Below are positions 7,877 through 17,141 of a stretch of DNA of 64,000 bases, one piece after another (positions within the stretch are counted from its first letter, which is position 1; each line of letters starts with the position of its first letter). Source of the stretch: Paenibacillus rubinfantis (GTDB taxonomy: Bacteria; Bacillota; Bacilli; Paenibacillales; Paenibacillaceae); assembly GCF_001486505.1 (NCBI RefSeq), contig NZ_LN909065.1:124001-188000 (forward strand), in the 5' to 3' direction. The notes beneath the pieces are model-generated. The model saw only the letters and a list, made by a program, of their open reading frames with translations, had not been told where the DNA came from and did not search any database. The position numbers were made by a program, and so were the translations under genes.

Positions 7877-7894
7877 CGTTACGTTATCTCTCCC

Positions 7895-9223
7895 TTAATC
7901 CATTCCATCATTTGTCGTGTTTTCCGCTTTGGGCTCTTGCTTTGGAATCGCAAAAGGAGCTAAACGATAGCCATACTTGTTGAAATCCGCTTGGTTTACA
8001 TCGATTTCATAAATCATGACATCCTCGTCCATTTGCTTGTCCACGACTTCTCCAACCCGGTATAACACAGGGGTGAGGTCGCCTCTTTCCGCAGGAATCC
8101 GAAAAGTTTTGGTACCGCCGGACAGTTTCCGCTGCACGGCTTCACGAATCTCCGCCAAATCCCTTTCATCAAACGCGGAAATCTTTAAATACCCCTCGCC
8201 CGTCGGCAGCATTTGCAGCTGTTCCGGAGGGCAGATGTCCTTCTTGTTATACAATACGATCTGCGGTTTCCCCCCGGCCCCCAAATCGTTGAGAATCCGA
8301 TCCACCACTTCAACTTGTTCCTCACGCATCAGCGATGAGGCGTCTACGACATGCAAAATCAAGTCCGCCTCGTTGACCTCCTCCAGCGTGGCGCGAAAAG
8401 CGGCGACCAAGTCGTGCGGCAGATTTTGAATGAACCCTACCGTATCGGTCAGCACCACTTCCTTACCGCCAGGGAGCGGGAGCAGCCGGGTCGTTGGATC
8501 CAGCGTAGCGAACAGCTGGTTCTCCACAAAGACGTCAGCCGAGGTCAACGCTTTTAGCAGTGTTGATTTACCGGCGTTGGTGTAACCGACCAGAGCGATT
8601 TGAACTACGCCATTTTCCTTCCGGCGCGCCCGGTGCAGCTGCCGGTGCCGCGTGACCTCTTCCAACTGACGCTTCAACTCGCCGATCCGCCGGCGAATAT
8701 GACGGCGATCCGTTTCCAGCTGACTTTCCCCCGGTCCCCGTGTGCCGATCCCCCCGCCAAGGCGGGACAGGTTCTTGCCATGCCCGGACAACCGCGGGAG
8801 CAGGTAAGTCAGCTGCGCCAACTCTACCTGAATGATGCCTTCCCGCGTTTTTGCCCGTTGCGCGAAAATATCCAGGATCAGCTGGGTACGGTCAATAATT
8901 TTGACATCCAGCATCTCTTCTAAGTTACGTACCTGGGCCCCGGACAGCTCCTGATCGAAAATCGCGGTATTCGCCTCCCGCTGTTCAATCACCTCGCGAA
9001 GCTCTAGCACTTTCCCTTTGCCGATAAACCAACGTGAGTCGGGCTTATCGCGATTTTGCACGATCGATTCAGCGACTTCAACCCCGGCTGTCTCGGCTAA
9101 TTGCACCAGCTCGGCCAGGGAATATTCGGGGTCGATGCCGCTTTGCTTCGTTTCCGGCGTAACCAAGCTGACTAATACAGCTACGTCGGGGCGGTGGGTG
9201 GTAGTCTCATGCAACCTCGACAT
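7895..9223 (-). CDS. hflX: Ribosome-associated GTPase HflX
   Basis: A 442-residue GTPase that binds the large ribosomal subunit and can split stalled ribosomes. The N-terminal nucleotide-binding domain (about 1-180) contains the glycine-rich linker [19 protein letters not shown]. The G domain begins near residue 205 with G1 [10 protein letters not shown]3 DTVGF and G4 NKKD. A C-terminal beta domain ends in an acidic tail. Two ATG codons (9226 and 9223) follow AAAGGAG; the second has the better spacing. The upstream 470 bases are a tandem repeat rather than a normal promoter region. Confidence 0.95.
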   Translation of the reverse strand: MSRLHETTTHRPDVAVLVSLVTPETKQSGIDPEYSLAELVQLAETAGVEVAESIVQNRDKPDSRWFIGKGKVLELREVIEQREANTAIFDQELSGAQVRNLEEMLDVKIIDRTQLILDIFAQRAKTREGIIQVELAQLTYLLPRLSGHGKNLSRLGGGIGTRGPGESQLETDRRHIRRRIGELKRQLEEVTRHRQLHRARRKENGVVQIALVGYTNAGKSTLLKALTSADVFVENQLFATLDPTTRLLPLPGGKEVVLTDTVGFIQNLPHDLVAAFRATLEEVNEADLILHVVDASSLMREEQVEVVDRILNDLGAGGKPQIVLYNKKDICPPEQLQMLPTGEGYLKISAFDERDLAEIREAVQRKLSGGTKTFRIPAERGDLTPVLYRVGEVVDKQMDEDVMIYEIDVNQADFNKYGYRLAPFAIPKQEPKAENTTNDGMD

Positions 9224-9242
9224 CATCACTACTCCTTTAAAG

Positions 9243-9700
9243 GGGATCAAAAAAATGGCGGCCCATCACGTGGCTGGTTCACGGAAGCTTATTCGACATC
9301 GAATCTTGAATTCAGCCGGGACCTCCGTTGCTCTCGTAGGTTTCCCTACGCTCCGCTACTCGTTCCCTAGCTTCATCCAACCTTCTCGGTGCTGTACCCC
9401 CATTTTTTTGCTTTTTATCTTACTGGGATCAAAAAAATGGACGCCCATCACGTGGCTGGTTCACGGAAGCTTATTCGACATCGAATCTTGAATTCAGCCG
9501 GGACCTCCGTTGCTCACGTAGGTTTCCCTACGCTCCGCTACTCGTTCCCTAGCTTCATCCAACCTTCTCGGTGCTGTACCCCCATTTTTTTGCTTTTTAT
9601 CTTACTGGGATCAAAAAAATGGACGCCCATCACGTGGCTGGTTCACGGAAGCTTATTCGACATCGAATCTTGAATTCAGCCGGGACCTCCGTTGCTCACG
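9243..9700. repeat. 182-bp tandem repeat, 2.5 copies
   Basis: Copies begin at 9243, 9425 and 9607 with GGGATCAAAAAAATGG, a period of exactly 182 bases. The first two copies are full and almost identical, with differences such as GGCGGC versus GGACGC and CTCTCG versus CTCACG. The third breaks off at 9700, just inside the spoVK coding sequence, so its bases supply the spoVK stop codon. Each copy has a T-rich tract and the core CGAATCTTGAATTCAGCCG, which also occurs in the element at 14831-14978. The plus-strand open frames in it change frame from copy to copy because 182 is not a multiple of three; it is probably non-coding. Confidence 0.9.
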
Positions 9701-10679
9701 TTTTTTTAACGTCCAGCTTCAGATCCTCGGTTCGAATGGTCATCAGTTCTAGCTTGCCCGGCGAGCCGCCCCCGTATTGATTCAGCAGCCGCACGGCCTG
9801 TTGACGAACGGACCGCTCGATCACGTTGCGGACATAACGGGCATTGCTGAACACCTGCTCGCTTTCGCATTTCTCACGGAGCAGATGCTGCTTTAATTTG
9901 AGTATCGCCTGCGGCATCAAGATATAATCGCGCTCTTTCGCCATCCCTTCGGCAATTTGAATCAGCTGGTCGATCGAGTAATCCGGAAAATCCATCTGAA
10001 TCGGGAACCGGGAAGGAAGACCCGGGTTCGTAGACAGGAAAAAATCCATTTCATCCGAGTACCCAGCCAAAATAAGAATAAATTGATTTTTATGATCCTC
10101 CATCGCTTTGACCAGCGTATCGATCGCTTCCTTGCCGAAGTCCTTCTCGCCGCCGCGCGCCAAGCTGTAGGCCTCATCGATAAACAAAATGCCGCCGAGC
10201 GCTTTTTTGACCAAGTCCCGCGTTTTCTGCGCCGTATGACCGATGTATTCGCCGACCAGATCGGCGCGTTCGACCTCAATCAAATGCCCTTTGCTGAGCA
10301 CTCCCATCCGTTGGAACATTTTCGCGACGATTCTTGCCACCGTGGTTTTGCCGGTGCCCGGATTGCCTTTAAACACCATGTGGTAGACCTGAGCCCCGGA
10401 CAGCAAGCCTGCTTCCGAACGCATCGAGGCAATTTGCAGAAGCGCATATATCTCGTACATTAACTCTTTAATATGATCCAAGCCGATCAGATGATCCAAT
10501 TCCTTTTGGATTTCGGCAAAAAGCCCCTGCTGCGGCAATCCTTTCGCCGACGCCTGAGGCTCGCTCTCGGCAATCGCCTGCGAAACGACAGGCGGTTCGG
10601 TGCTGCGGAGGATCACGTTGATCTGACGCGACGGTCTCTCATCAGAAGAGCCGTTTCTGGCCATGACACGCCCAGACAT
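9696..10679 (-). CDS. spoVK: Stage V sporulation protein K, AAA ATPase
   Basis: A 327-residue AAA ATPase of the CbbX/SpoVK family needed for late spore maturation in Bacillus. After about 60 variable residues come LIGLDHIKELMYEI, Walker A GNPGTGKTT (about 110), Walker B ILFIDEAY, sensor LILAGY and the arginine-finger region LPSRFP. The last residues KKT and the stop codon come from the 182-bp repeat that abuts the gene, so the original C-terminus may have been trimmed or replaced. AAAGAGGTGA precedes the ATG. A sigma-E-like -10 (AATACATT on the minus strand, 10752-10759) lies upstream. Confidence 0.92.
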   Translation of the reverse strand: MSGRVMARNGSSDERPSRQINVILRSTEPPVVSQAIAESEPQASAKGLPQQGLFAEIQKELDHLIGLDHIKELMYEIYALLQIASMRSEAGLLSGAQVYHMVFKGNPGTGKTTVARIVAKMFQRMGVLSKGHLIEVERADLVGEYIGHTAQKTRDLVKKALGGILFIDEAYSLARGGEKDFGKEAIDTLVKAMEDHKNQFILILAGYSDEMDFFLSTNPGLPSRFPIQMDFPDYSIDQLIQIAEGMAKERDYILMPQAILKLKQHLLREKCESEQVFSNARYVRNVIERSVRQQAVRLLNQYGGGSPGKLELMTIRTEDLKLDVKKT

Positions 10680-10789
10680 AGGAAATCACCTCTTTATAAA
10701 GGTAGGGCTGAGAGGAAGCTCCAAAAAGCCAACTTGTTGAACACACCTCTAAATGTATTCTCTCTCCCTGTCCGTTATTAGAAGTTTTG

Positions 10790-11476
10790 TTATCCTATTA
10801 TGCCGAGGGCCAGTCCCAATTGATCGAGCTTCCACTTCGAATAGGCCAAGATTTCACGGAACGTATTCGGAATCGGCTTCAGCACCTTCGATTCGGTTAA
10901 CGAAAGCTTAGGCTCCTTGTAGTCTAGAGCTCTGGCGATTTCCAGCGCGCGGTTTCCGTGATAAGTGTGCGTGATGATCAAAGCTGATGCAAAGCCCCGC
11001 TCCATCATCATCTCCTGACTGAATTTCAGGTTCTCGTAGGTGCTGGTCGCTTTGTTTTCCAGGAGCATTTTATCTCGCGGAACCCCGTGCTGCTCCAAAT
11101 AGTTAGCCATGCCCTCCGCTTCGGTATAATTGGAAGTCGGCGTATCCAATCCTCCGGTTAACAGAAACCACTTGAATTTTCCCGCTTCAAAATCCTTAAG
11201 GCTTTGCTCTAGGCGCTCGCGAAGCCCCGGACTGGGCTCGTCCCCCCACATGGCCGCGCCAAGAACGATCCCGACCTCAGCCGGCTCGCTTAAGTCGGTA
11301 TTGGCTGCCGGATTCCGTTCCACACTGCCGATTTGGGCTAACACAAACAACGACCAACCCACCCCGAGCAAAATCAATACAAGTCCCCATCGAAAAATCC
11401 GCTTTCTCACACGGCCTTTCCGTTGACTTCCATTTGTACCCCCACGAACGCTTACGTTTGGTTTGGCGTAACGCAT
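10790..11476 (-). CDS. YdcF family (DUF218) membrane-anchored protein
   Basis: A 228-residue protein with a basic N-terminus, one transmembrane helix at about residues 30-48, and an extracellular DUF218/YdcF domain. Family marks are VGIVLGAAMWGDEPSPGLRER, the LLTGG motif, ENKATSTYENL and ITHTYHGNRA. YdcF proteins of E. coli bind S-adenosylmethionine, and SanA/YdcF members are linked to envelope integrity; the precise role is unknown. It starts 3 bases after the DUF402 stop codon, so both are in one operon. GGGGG precedes the ATG. Confidence 0.85.
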   Translation of the reverse strand: MRYAKPNVSVRGGTNGSQRKGRVRKRIFRWGLVLILLGVGWSLFVLAQIGSVERNPAANTDLSEPAEVGIVLGAAMWGDEPSPGLRERLEQSLKDFEAGKFKWFLLTGGLDTPTSNYTEAEGMANYLEQHGVPRDKMLLENKATSTYENLKFSQEMMMERGFASALIITHTYHGNRALEIARALDYKEPKLSLTESKVLKPIPNTFREILAYSKWKLDQLGLALGIIG

Positions 11477-11479
11477 CGT

Positions 11480-12040
11480 TTATCCCCCTGGTTGATTCGG
11501 CTCCGAAGTCATAAACCCGCTTTGGTAGTGGTCCAGGGACAGGCGGAAATAAGGGAAACGCCGTTCCTTAATGTCATGAAGTAATTGCTGGGCCGTCTCC
11601 GTTGCCAGATCATAATCTTTTACCGATATAAGGCCTTTCGTTAATGCTTCATCAAGTTCGTCTTCATCCAATAGAAAGACTTCACGATTCTTCAGCACAA
11701 CGATGTCCAGATACAAATCGTCAAACCAAGGCACCCCTTGGTCGGTGACGCCTTGCGTCTTGCAAACATCGATGTACCATTCCACAATCTCGCCATGATC
11801 ATCAAACATAGCCGTAACGACGTAATGAGCTCCTTTGGGGTAATATTGCAGCCACGTATAACCTTTGTCGGCAATCCGGAAAGTGTGGCCCCCGTAGGTC
11901 TTCCATAACGGATCACGCAAGGCAAAAATGCTGTACAACGTGACATATCCCGTAAACTCGTCGCTCTCCACATACTTGGATTTGAATTGACGATGGGTTA
12001 CACGGCGCCAATTCGCGCGGTCTCCGAATTTTCGCTTCAT
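11480..12040 (-). CDS. DUF402 nucleoside tri-/diphosphate phosphatase-like protein
   Basis: A 186-residue cytosolic protein of the DUF402 family (YgaC type). The beta-barrel core has RIADKGYTWLQYYP, VTAMFDDHGEIVEWYIDV and the metal-binding run WFDDLYLDIVV followed by LDEDELDEAL. The Staphylococcus aureus relative hydrolyses nucleoside tri- and diphosphates and affects virulence; the same activity is likely here. Length is typical (about 175-185). It forms a tight pair with the YdcF-like gene downstream and lies behind the terminator of the penicillin-binding protein gene. Confidence 0.85.
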   Translation of the reverse strand: MKRKFGDRANWRRVTHRQFKSKYVESDEFTGYVTLYSIFALRDPLWKTYGGHTFRIADKGYTWLQYYPKGAHYVVTAMFDDHGEIVEWYIDVCKTQGVTDQGVPWFDDLYLDIVVLKNREVFLLDEDELDEALTKGLISVKDYDLATETAQQLLHDIKERRFPYFRLSLDHYQSGFMTSEPNQPGG

Positions 12041-12117
12041 AAATTAGTTCCCTTTCAACACAATGTAATATCAGCTTACCATATTTGAAAGAGAGTCACA
12101 AAAACGATTTTCACTCG

Positions 12118-12162
12118 AAAAAAACAACCCCCAGCCACGCATTTGCGCTGGGCTGAGGGTTG
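12118..12162 (-). terminator. Terminator of the penicillin-binding protein gene
   Basis: A stem of 12 bp with one mismatch (GGCTGAGGGTTG arm at 12151-12162) is followed on the minus strand by seven T, about 35 bases after the stop codon at 12198. Confidence 0.85.
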
Positions 12163-12197
12163 GCTTTTCAGGAATACCGCGCATCCGAACCAACGTC

Positions 12198-14795
12198 TTA
12201 TCCGCCGACTCCCGTGGTTCCATCCGTCGTTCCCGCTGGGATCTCGGGACCGCCGGTTCCGTCACCGCCGTTGTCCGGCGGAACGATGACACCTCCGTCA
12301 TCCTCATCCATAGGGGGCAGCTCCGTATCGTTTCCGCTGTCTGCCCCATTACCTTGGCCATTACCATTGCCGTTGCCGTTGCCGTTTCCATTCCCGTTGC
12401 CGCCACCATGGTTTGAGCCGTTCCCGTTTCCTTGGCCGTTGCCTGGCGGAACACCTTGATTACCGTTCCCACCTCCTGGAAGGGTAGGATCAACTGGAAT
12501 TCCTGGATCTGTGTCCGAATTGCCCTCGCCTTGAGGCGGCTCTACATGTTCAATCAACACTTGGGCATTGTTGGACGGCTCGCTTTCCACAGCATTCACC
12601 GGATCATAAGCTGTTACGTAGTAAACGTATCCCGTTCCCGGCGTAACACCGATATCCTCCGCCTCTGTGGTGACGGAATCCATGATGTGTGTGAATTCCG
12701 ATTCGGACGCCTCTCTGCGGTAAATGTGATATACCGCATCGGCGGTTTCAACGCCGGTCCATTGGAGCGATACCGCTCCGGTGTCCGCATTGTACGCGGC
12801 GGTTAAGCCCGTTGGTGCGGCTGTTTCCGTCTGATCCTCGGGTTCTTCCGGCTTCAAGTTATCCGGAACCGGGAACGACTTCACCGGCTCGCCTTTTAAA
12901 GCTTCCTTCATAACGGCGGCGAACAAAGCCGCCGTTTGCCCACTGCTGCCGTTCAGCAGATGGTTCTTGTCAGGGTTATCGTAGCCCATCCAGACGGCAC
13001 CGGTCCATTCCGGTGTATAACCCACAAACCAAACGTCGCGGTTTTTACTGCTTTTCAGCCCCGGGATCCCGTGCTGCGTTGTCCCCGTTTTACCGGCGAC
13101 GGGTCGATCCAGCTTCGCCCGTTTCCCGGTACCGTCGTTCACGACGTTTTGCAGCATCGTCGTCATGTAATAAGCGGTTTGTTCACTGATAACCCGTTTG
13201 GCCTTCGGCGCATTGTACTTGTATTTTTCCGTGCCATTGTGGTCAACGATCGATTTGATCGAGTATGGCGGGTTATACGAACCGCCGTTGGCGAAAACGC
13301 TAAACGCTCCGGCCATTTCCAGCGTGTTTGTGCCATAGGTCAGACCGCCCAGCGCAATGGCCAGGTTGCGGTCATCTTTGTCCATTTTAATCCCCATCGC
13401 TTCGGCATATTTAACCCCGGTTCCCACGCCAACCTCATTCAACAGCCAGACGGCCGGAATATTTTCCGATTTCGTCAATGCGTCGGTCAGGTTAATCGTC
13501 TTGGAGTACCCGTGCAGGTTCGTTGGACAATAGTTGCCGAAACACTGCTTCTCGTTACTGATCTGTGAATTTGGCGAAAACTTGCCGGATTCAAGAGCCG
13601 GCGCATACGAGACGATCGGCTTAAACGCCGAACCCGGTTGGCGGCGGCTGTTCAGCCGGCTGAAGCCTTTGCGCTCGTAGTCCCGGCCGCCGAGCAAGGC
13701 AATCAGGCTGCCGTTTTGGTGGTTCATGATCACCATAGATGCCTGCACCTGCTGGTCATCCTTGCTCTTTTCGAAGTAATCATCGTTTTCGAATGCTTTC
13801 TCCAGCGCTTTCTGCGCTTTTGCGTCCATGGTCGTATAAATTTTGTAGCCGCCGCGGTTCAATTCGTCTTCGGTTAACCCGAATTTCTCCTCAGCTTCCT
13901 CCACGACATAGTCTTTGAAAGCAAGATAGCTTTGATTTTTCGTCGGCGGCTCGTAATCGTAATCTACCGCCTTCGCTTCGTCCCTCTGTTCCGCCGTGAT
14001 ATACCCTTCCTGATACATGAGCTCAAGCACCACCGCGCGCCGTTCTTTGGACAGCTCAGGGTTCTTCAGCGGGTTATACCGGGACGGCGCCTTTGGCATG
14101 GCCGCCAGCGTCGCGACCTCCCAGACGTCGAGTTTATTCAAATCACTTTTTCCAAAATAACGGATTGATGCCGCCTTAATGCCATAAACGGTGCCGCCAA
14201 AAGGAATCCGATTCAGGTACAACGTCAGGATTTCATCCTTCGTTTTGTGGCGTTCCAGCGCCATGGCGATCGACATTTCCGTTGCTTTACGGAAGAACGT
14301 TTTGTCCGCGCTCAGGAAAATGTTCTTCGCGAGCTGTTGCGTAATCGTACTGCCGCCTTCAACTAGGGAGCGGGCCACGATATCCTTCACCGCCGCCCGG
14401 CCGATGGACCACAAATCCACCCCGTTATGCTCAAAAAACCGTTTATCTTCCGTTGCCACAAAAGCTTTCTTCAGCAAATCCGGAATCTGGTCCGATTCAA
14501 CGGGTTCGCTTTTATCGATGGACAGTTCGCCCATCAACACCCCGGTCCGGTCATACACCTTCGTCGTTTCATAAACCATCAGCTTGTCCTCATTCTCCAC
14601 GAGGATTTTCTCGCCGCTGACCGTAATGTACATATACCCTGCAATCGCGCAAAACACCGCAAAGGCAATCGTAAAAAATGAAGTCCACAATATGCGCTTG
14701 GCCGTCAGCTTTCTCTTTTTGTGCGCTTTCGGCGCTTTTTCTTTTTTGTCCGGCTTGCCGCTTCTCTGCAGCCTTGATGGGCTTTTGCTAGACAT
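12198..14795 (-). CDS. Class A penicillin-binding protein 1A (transglycosylase/transpeptidase)
   Basis: An 865-residue bifunctional peptidoglycan synthase. Order: basic cytosolic tail, membrane helix (about 38-60), glycosyltransferase 51 domain (EDKRFFEHNGVD, GGSTITQQLAKN), transpeptidase domain with the SxxK serine in PGSAFKPI, SEN and KTGTT, then a fibronectin type III domain (about 680-765), then a low-complexity tail in which Gly-Asn dipeptides repeat many times. The tail is followed by an acidic stretch and Gly/Thr-rich end. It probably spans or binds the wall. The start at 14795 has GGAAGGGAG 12 bases upstream; the frame extends into a palindromic element up to 14834, which is less likely coding. 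Confidence 0.95.
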   Translation of the reverse strand: MSSKSPSRLQRSGKPDKKEKAPKAHKKRKLTAKRILWTSFFTIAFAVFCAIAGYMYITVSGEKILVENEDKLMVYETTKVYDRTGVLMGELSIDKSEPVESDQIPDLLKKAFVATEDKRFFEHNGVDLWSIGRAAVKDIVARSLVEGGSTITQQLAKNIFLSADKTFFRKATEMSIAMALERHKTKDEILTLYLNRIPFGGTVYGIKAASIRYFGKSDLNKLDVWEVATLAAMPKAPSRYNPLKNPELSKERRAVVLELMYQEGYITAEQRDEAKAVDYDYEPPTKNQSYLAFKDYVVEEAEEKFGLTEDELNRGGYKIYTTMDAKAQKALEKAFENDDYFEKSKDDQQVQASMVIMNHQNGSLIALLGGRDYERKGFSRLNSRRQPGSAFKPIVSYAPALESGKFSPNSQISNEKQCFGNYCPTNLHGYSKTINLTDALTKSENIPAVWLLNEVGVGTGVKYAEAMGIKMDKDDRNLAIALGGLTYGTNTLEMAGAFSVFANGGSYNPPYSIKSIVDHNGTEKYKYNAPKAKRVISEQTAYYMTTMLQNVVNDGTGKRAKLDRPVAGKTGTTQHGIPGLKSSKNRDVWFVGYTPEWTGAVWMGYDNPDKNHLLNGSSGQTAALFAAVMKEALKGEPVKSFPVPDNLKPEEPEDQTETAAPTGLTAAYNADTGAVSLQWTGVETADAVYHIYRREASESEFTHIMDSVTTEAEDIGVTPGTGYVYYVTAYDPVNAVESEPSNNAQVLIEHVEPPQGEGNSDTDPGIPVDPTLPGGGNGNQGVPPGNGQGNGNGSNHGGGNGNGNGNGNGNGNGQGNGADSGNDTELPPMDEDDGGVIVPPDNGGDGTGGPEIPAGTTDGTTGVGG

Positions 14796-14830
14796 GGTTT
14801 GATCTGACTCCCTTCCTGCCAGTCTGCTTT

Positions 14831-14978
14831 GCAAGGATGTTCAAAAAATACTACTGATAGAGGTTAATTCGGCTTCGAATCTTGAATTCAGCCGCTTAAA
14901 CACATCATATCACCGCATGAGCGCGGGTTCGATGACGGATTCGATGACGAAAGAGTGATTTTTTGAACATATCCTTGC
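14831..14978. repeat. 148-bp palindromic intergenic element (MITE-like)
   Basis: The ends are imperfect inverted repeats: GCAAGGATGTTCAAAAAAT on the left, and GCAAGGATATGTTCAAAAAAT read inward from the right. The interior carries CGAATCTTGAATTCAGCCG, shared with the 182-bp repeats at 9243-9700, and a duplicated TTCGATGACG. It encodes nothing obvious. It lies between hfq and the penicillin-binding protein gene. A non-autonomous mobile element or a bacterial repeat with an RNA hairpin function would both fit. Confidence 0.6.
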
Positions 14979-15022
14979 TGCATAAATTCATCTGCTTAAG
15001 TTTCTGGCCTAAAAAGTCCCCG

Positions 15023-15055
15023 GAAAGAAAAGAACAACCTTGGTTCAGGTTGCTC
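15023..15055 (-). terminator. hfq terminator
   Basis: On the minus strand GAGCAACCT pairs with AGGTTGTTC around a short loop and is followed by TTTTCTTT, about 55 bases past the hfq stop. Confidence 0.75.
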
Positions 15056-15109
15056 TGTTCTCATCCTATACTCTTAACGTATTGAAATTCAAAAAGTTTC
15101 AGCCTGAGT

Positions 15110-15349
15110 TTAATCCTCGTTTTGCGATTCCTGCATGAGCGATACATTCCGCTGCGGCTGGAACGTGGAGATCGCGTGCTTGTACACCATTTGCTGGCGG
15201 CCGTCGCTGTCAATGACGATCGTAAAGTTGTCGAATGCTTTAATCGTCCCTCTGATCTGGAAACCGTTCGTCAAAAATACGGTGACGGGAATGCTTTCTT
15301 TCCGCAATTGGTTCAAAAATGTATCCTGGATGTTAATGGTCTTATTCAT
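15110..15349 (-). CDS. hfq: RNA chaperone Hfq
   Basis: A 79-residue Sm-like protein that forms a hexameric ring and binds RNA. Sm1 is visible in [22 protein letters not shown] and Sm2 in [11 protein letters not shown]. The lysine and histidine of YKHAI that contact uridine are intact. The ATG at 15349 ([17 protein letters not shown]) has GGGGGT six bases upstream; the frame opens further upstream but without a suitable site. It is 25 bases behind miaA, the same order as in Bacillus. Confidence 0.97.
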   Translation of the reverse strand: MNKTINIQDTFLNQLRKESIPVTVFLTNGFQIRGTIKAFDNFTIVIDSDGRQQMVYKHAISTFQPQRNVSLMQESQNED

Positions 15350-15373
15350 AGCCGTACCCCCAATAGGAATCAA

Positions 15374-16348
15374 TTAGTGTTTAGAATTATATTCAAGATC
15401 AGCGGGAAACTTTCCTGCTATTATAGCATGGGCCTCCGCCAAAATCCCGGAAAAATTTTCTCCGTCGCCCACATCGATCCAGGCGATATCCTTCATGTGA
15501 CGGAACCAGGAAAGCTGTCTCTTGGCAAAGCGGCGTGTATCCCTTTTCAACTTCTCTACCGCGACATCCAGCGGGACCCCGTCTATCAGGTGCTCAACGA
15601 TTTCTTTATAACCCAGCCCTTGCATGGAAATTGCATCGCGTCTGTATCCTTTGCGGAGAAGCCCGCGAACTTCCTCGACCAGGCCAAGCCGCAGCATTTC
15701 GTCAATTCGCCTTTCAATACGGTTATAAAGCATTTGACGGTCCATTGTCAAACCGATTAAGCAAAGCTCATAAGGCGATTGCTTCTGTTGCCTCTCGAGC
15801 TGCGACGATAACGTCTCCCCGGTGAGATGAACAATCTCCAGCGCCCGGATCACCCGGCGTACGTCGTTGGGATGGAGTCGGGCCGCCGATTTGGGGTCCA
15901 GCTCCGCCAATTTAGCGTATAGCGCCTCGGCACCATGGGTATCCGCAAACATCTGCTCCCGAGCTCGGAATTCTTCGTCCGCTCCCGCTTCCGTAAACTG
16001 GAACTCGTAGCAAACGGATTCGATGTACAACCCCGTCCCGCCTACAATAAACGGCAAGTGCCCGCGATCGGTAATTTCCGGGATCAGGTTGCGGCACCAT
16101 CCCTGGAACAAGGCGACGGAAAAAGGCTGATCCGGATCCAGCACGTCGATCAAGTGATGCGGTACGCCGCCCATCTCGTCCTCAGTGATTTTGGCAGTTC
16201 CGATGTCCATCTCCCGGTACACCTGCATGGAGTCGCCGGAGATGATTTCGCAGGACAACGCGCGAGCCAATTCGATGCTGAGCTTTGTTTTGCCCACTGC
16301 TGTTGGGCCAAGCAGCACGAGCAGTTTGGGTTTATCGTTTCGGGTCAA
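15374..16348 (-). CDS. miaA: tRNA dimethylallyltransferase
   Basis: A 324-residue enzyme that adds a dimethylallyl group to A37 of tRNAs reading UNN codons. The P-loop is LLGPTAVGKT (about residues 10-20), followed by EIISGDSMQVYREMDIGTAK and the conserved VGGTGLYI. The catalytic Asp is in SGDSMQ. Length is normal. The start is TTG with GGAGTG seven bases upstream; the gene overlaps the preceding methyltransferase gene by 17 bases, indicating translational coupling. Confidence 0.96.
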   Translation of the reverse strand: MTRNDKPKLLVLLGPTAVGKTKLSIELARALSCEIISGDSMQVYREMDIGTAKITEDEMGGVPHHLIDVLDPDQPFSVALFQGWCRNLIPEITDRGHLPFIVGGTGLYIESVCYEFQFTEAGADEEFRAREQMFADTHGAEALYAKLAELDPKSAARLHPNDVRRVIRALEIVHLTGETLSSQLERQQKQSPYELCLIGLTMDRQMLYNRIERRIDEMLRLGLVEEVRGLLRKGYRRDAISMQGLGYKEIVEHLIDGVPLDVAVEKLKRDTRRFAKRQLSWFRHMKDIAWIDVGDGENFSGILAEAHAIIAGKFPADLEYNSKH

Positions 16349-17117
16349 GCGAAATCACTCCATAGGCAATTTTGGTATGGGAGCGGTTGGTCGCGGTAAA
16401 CCCCAGACGATCAAATTCACCGCTTCCCCGCTGCTCCTTCAGGACGACCGATTTCCGGGCAACGCGGCAGGCCTCCTTCACCGCCTCCGGGTCGAGGCGA
16501 TTCGGATTGGCGAACGTCCGCAGCGGCGATATCGAGGACGATTCCGCGATGGGATCGCGGAACATCGGGTCGAAATAAACAACATCCGCGCTTTTGTCGG
16601 CCATCGCCCGCAGTGCATCCAAATGGTTCGTATGTATCGGTTCGATCCGCCGCAGTGCTTCATCAAAGGCCGGTAAGCCGGAGACGTAGTACTTTAGGCC
16701 TTCGGTAAGCAAAGCCCATAACGGCAGTGAATCCTCTAACGCCAACACTTTCCCCTCCGCCCCGGCAGCAATCGAAAAGACCATCGCATCGGAACCTAGT
16801 CCTGCCGTCCCGTCAATAATGATGTCGCCGGGAACGACCCCGGCGGCGTCCAACATCGCGTCGTTTTCTCCTTTAAAAAGCCGCTTCGCTCGAACAAACG
16901 CCATGCTGGGGTGAAACGTCATCGGTTCCCGGCCGGTTCGATGCAGCCGAGCCCCTTGCTCCAAGACCACCAGGATGTCGTTGTCGCTATGACGTTCGGC
17001 CAAACGGGCAAGCGAAGTCCGGCTGCGCGGGACGTAAGGAACACCGGCCATGCCGGCTAGTTCCTTCGCCCGCTGGACGGCGGTGGACGTTTCGTGATCT
17101 CCCGTAGTAATTAACAT
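16332..17117 (-). CDS. Class I SAM-dependent methyltransferase (RsmJ-like)
   Basis: A 261-residue cytosolic methyltransferase. The SAM-binding motif I is IIDGTAGLGSDA (about residue 103) and the catalytic motif is VVYFDPMFRDP (about residue 180), a DPM(Y/F) signature seen in the RsmJ-like group that methylates guanine in 16S rRNA. The N-terminal 90 residues carry LLVV-like alternation and an extra Rossmann-like half. It has GGAGG before the ATG and overlaps miaA. The substrate is inferred from the motif only; Gram-positive members are not well studied. Confidence 0.75.
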   Translation of the reverse strand: MLITTGDHETSTAVQRAKELAGMAGVPYVPRSRTSLARLAERHSDNDILVVLEQGARLHRTGREPMTFHPSMAFVRAKRLFKGENDAMLDAAGVVPGDIIIDGTAGLGSDAMVFSIAAGAEGKVLALEDSLPLWALLTEGLKYYVSGLPAFDEALRRIEPIHTNHLDALRAMADKSADVVYFDPMFRDPIAESSSISPLRTFANPNRLDPEAVKEACRVARKSVVLKEQRGSGEFDRLGFTATNRSHTKIAYGVISLDPKR

Positions 17118-17141
17118 GATGAATTCCTCCGTTTGCTGACG

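Noticed and set aside
9018..9780. Three overlapping plus-strand open frames of similar sequence in the 182-bp repeat
   Set aside because: The frame shifts with each 182-base unit, the frames run into spoVK and hflX on the other strand, and no start signal is seen; they reflect the repeat.
10719..10760. Possible second copy of the palindromic element upstream of spoVK (GTGTTCAAC and TTTTTGG words)
   Set aside because: Only short words are shared with the 14831-14978 element, and no inverted ends are visible.
12160..12459. Pro-rich plus-strand frame opposite the PBP tail
   Set aside because: It is the complement of the Gly-Asn codon repeat of the penicillin-binding protein gene.
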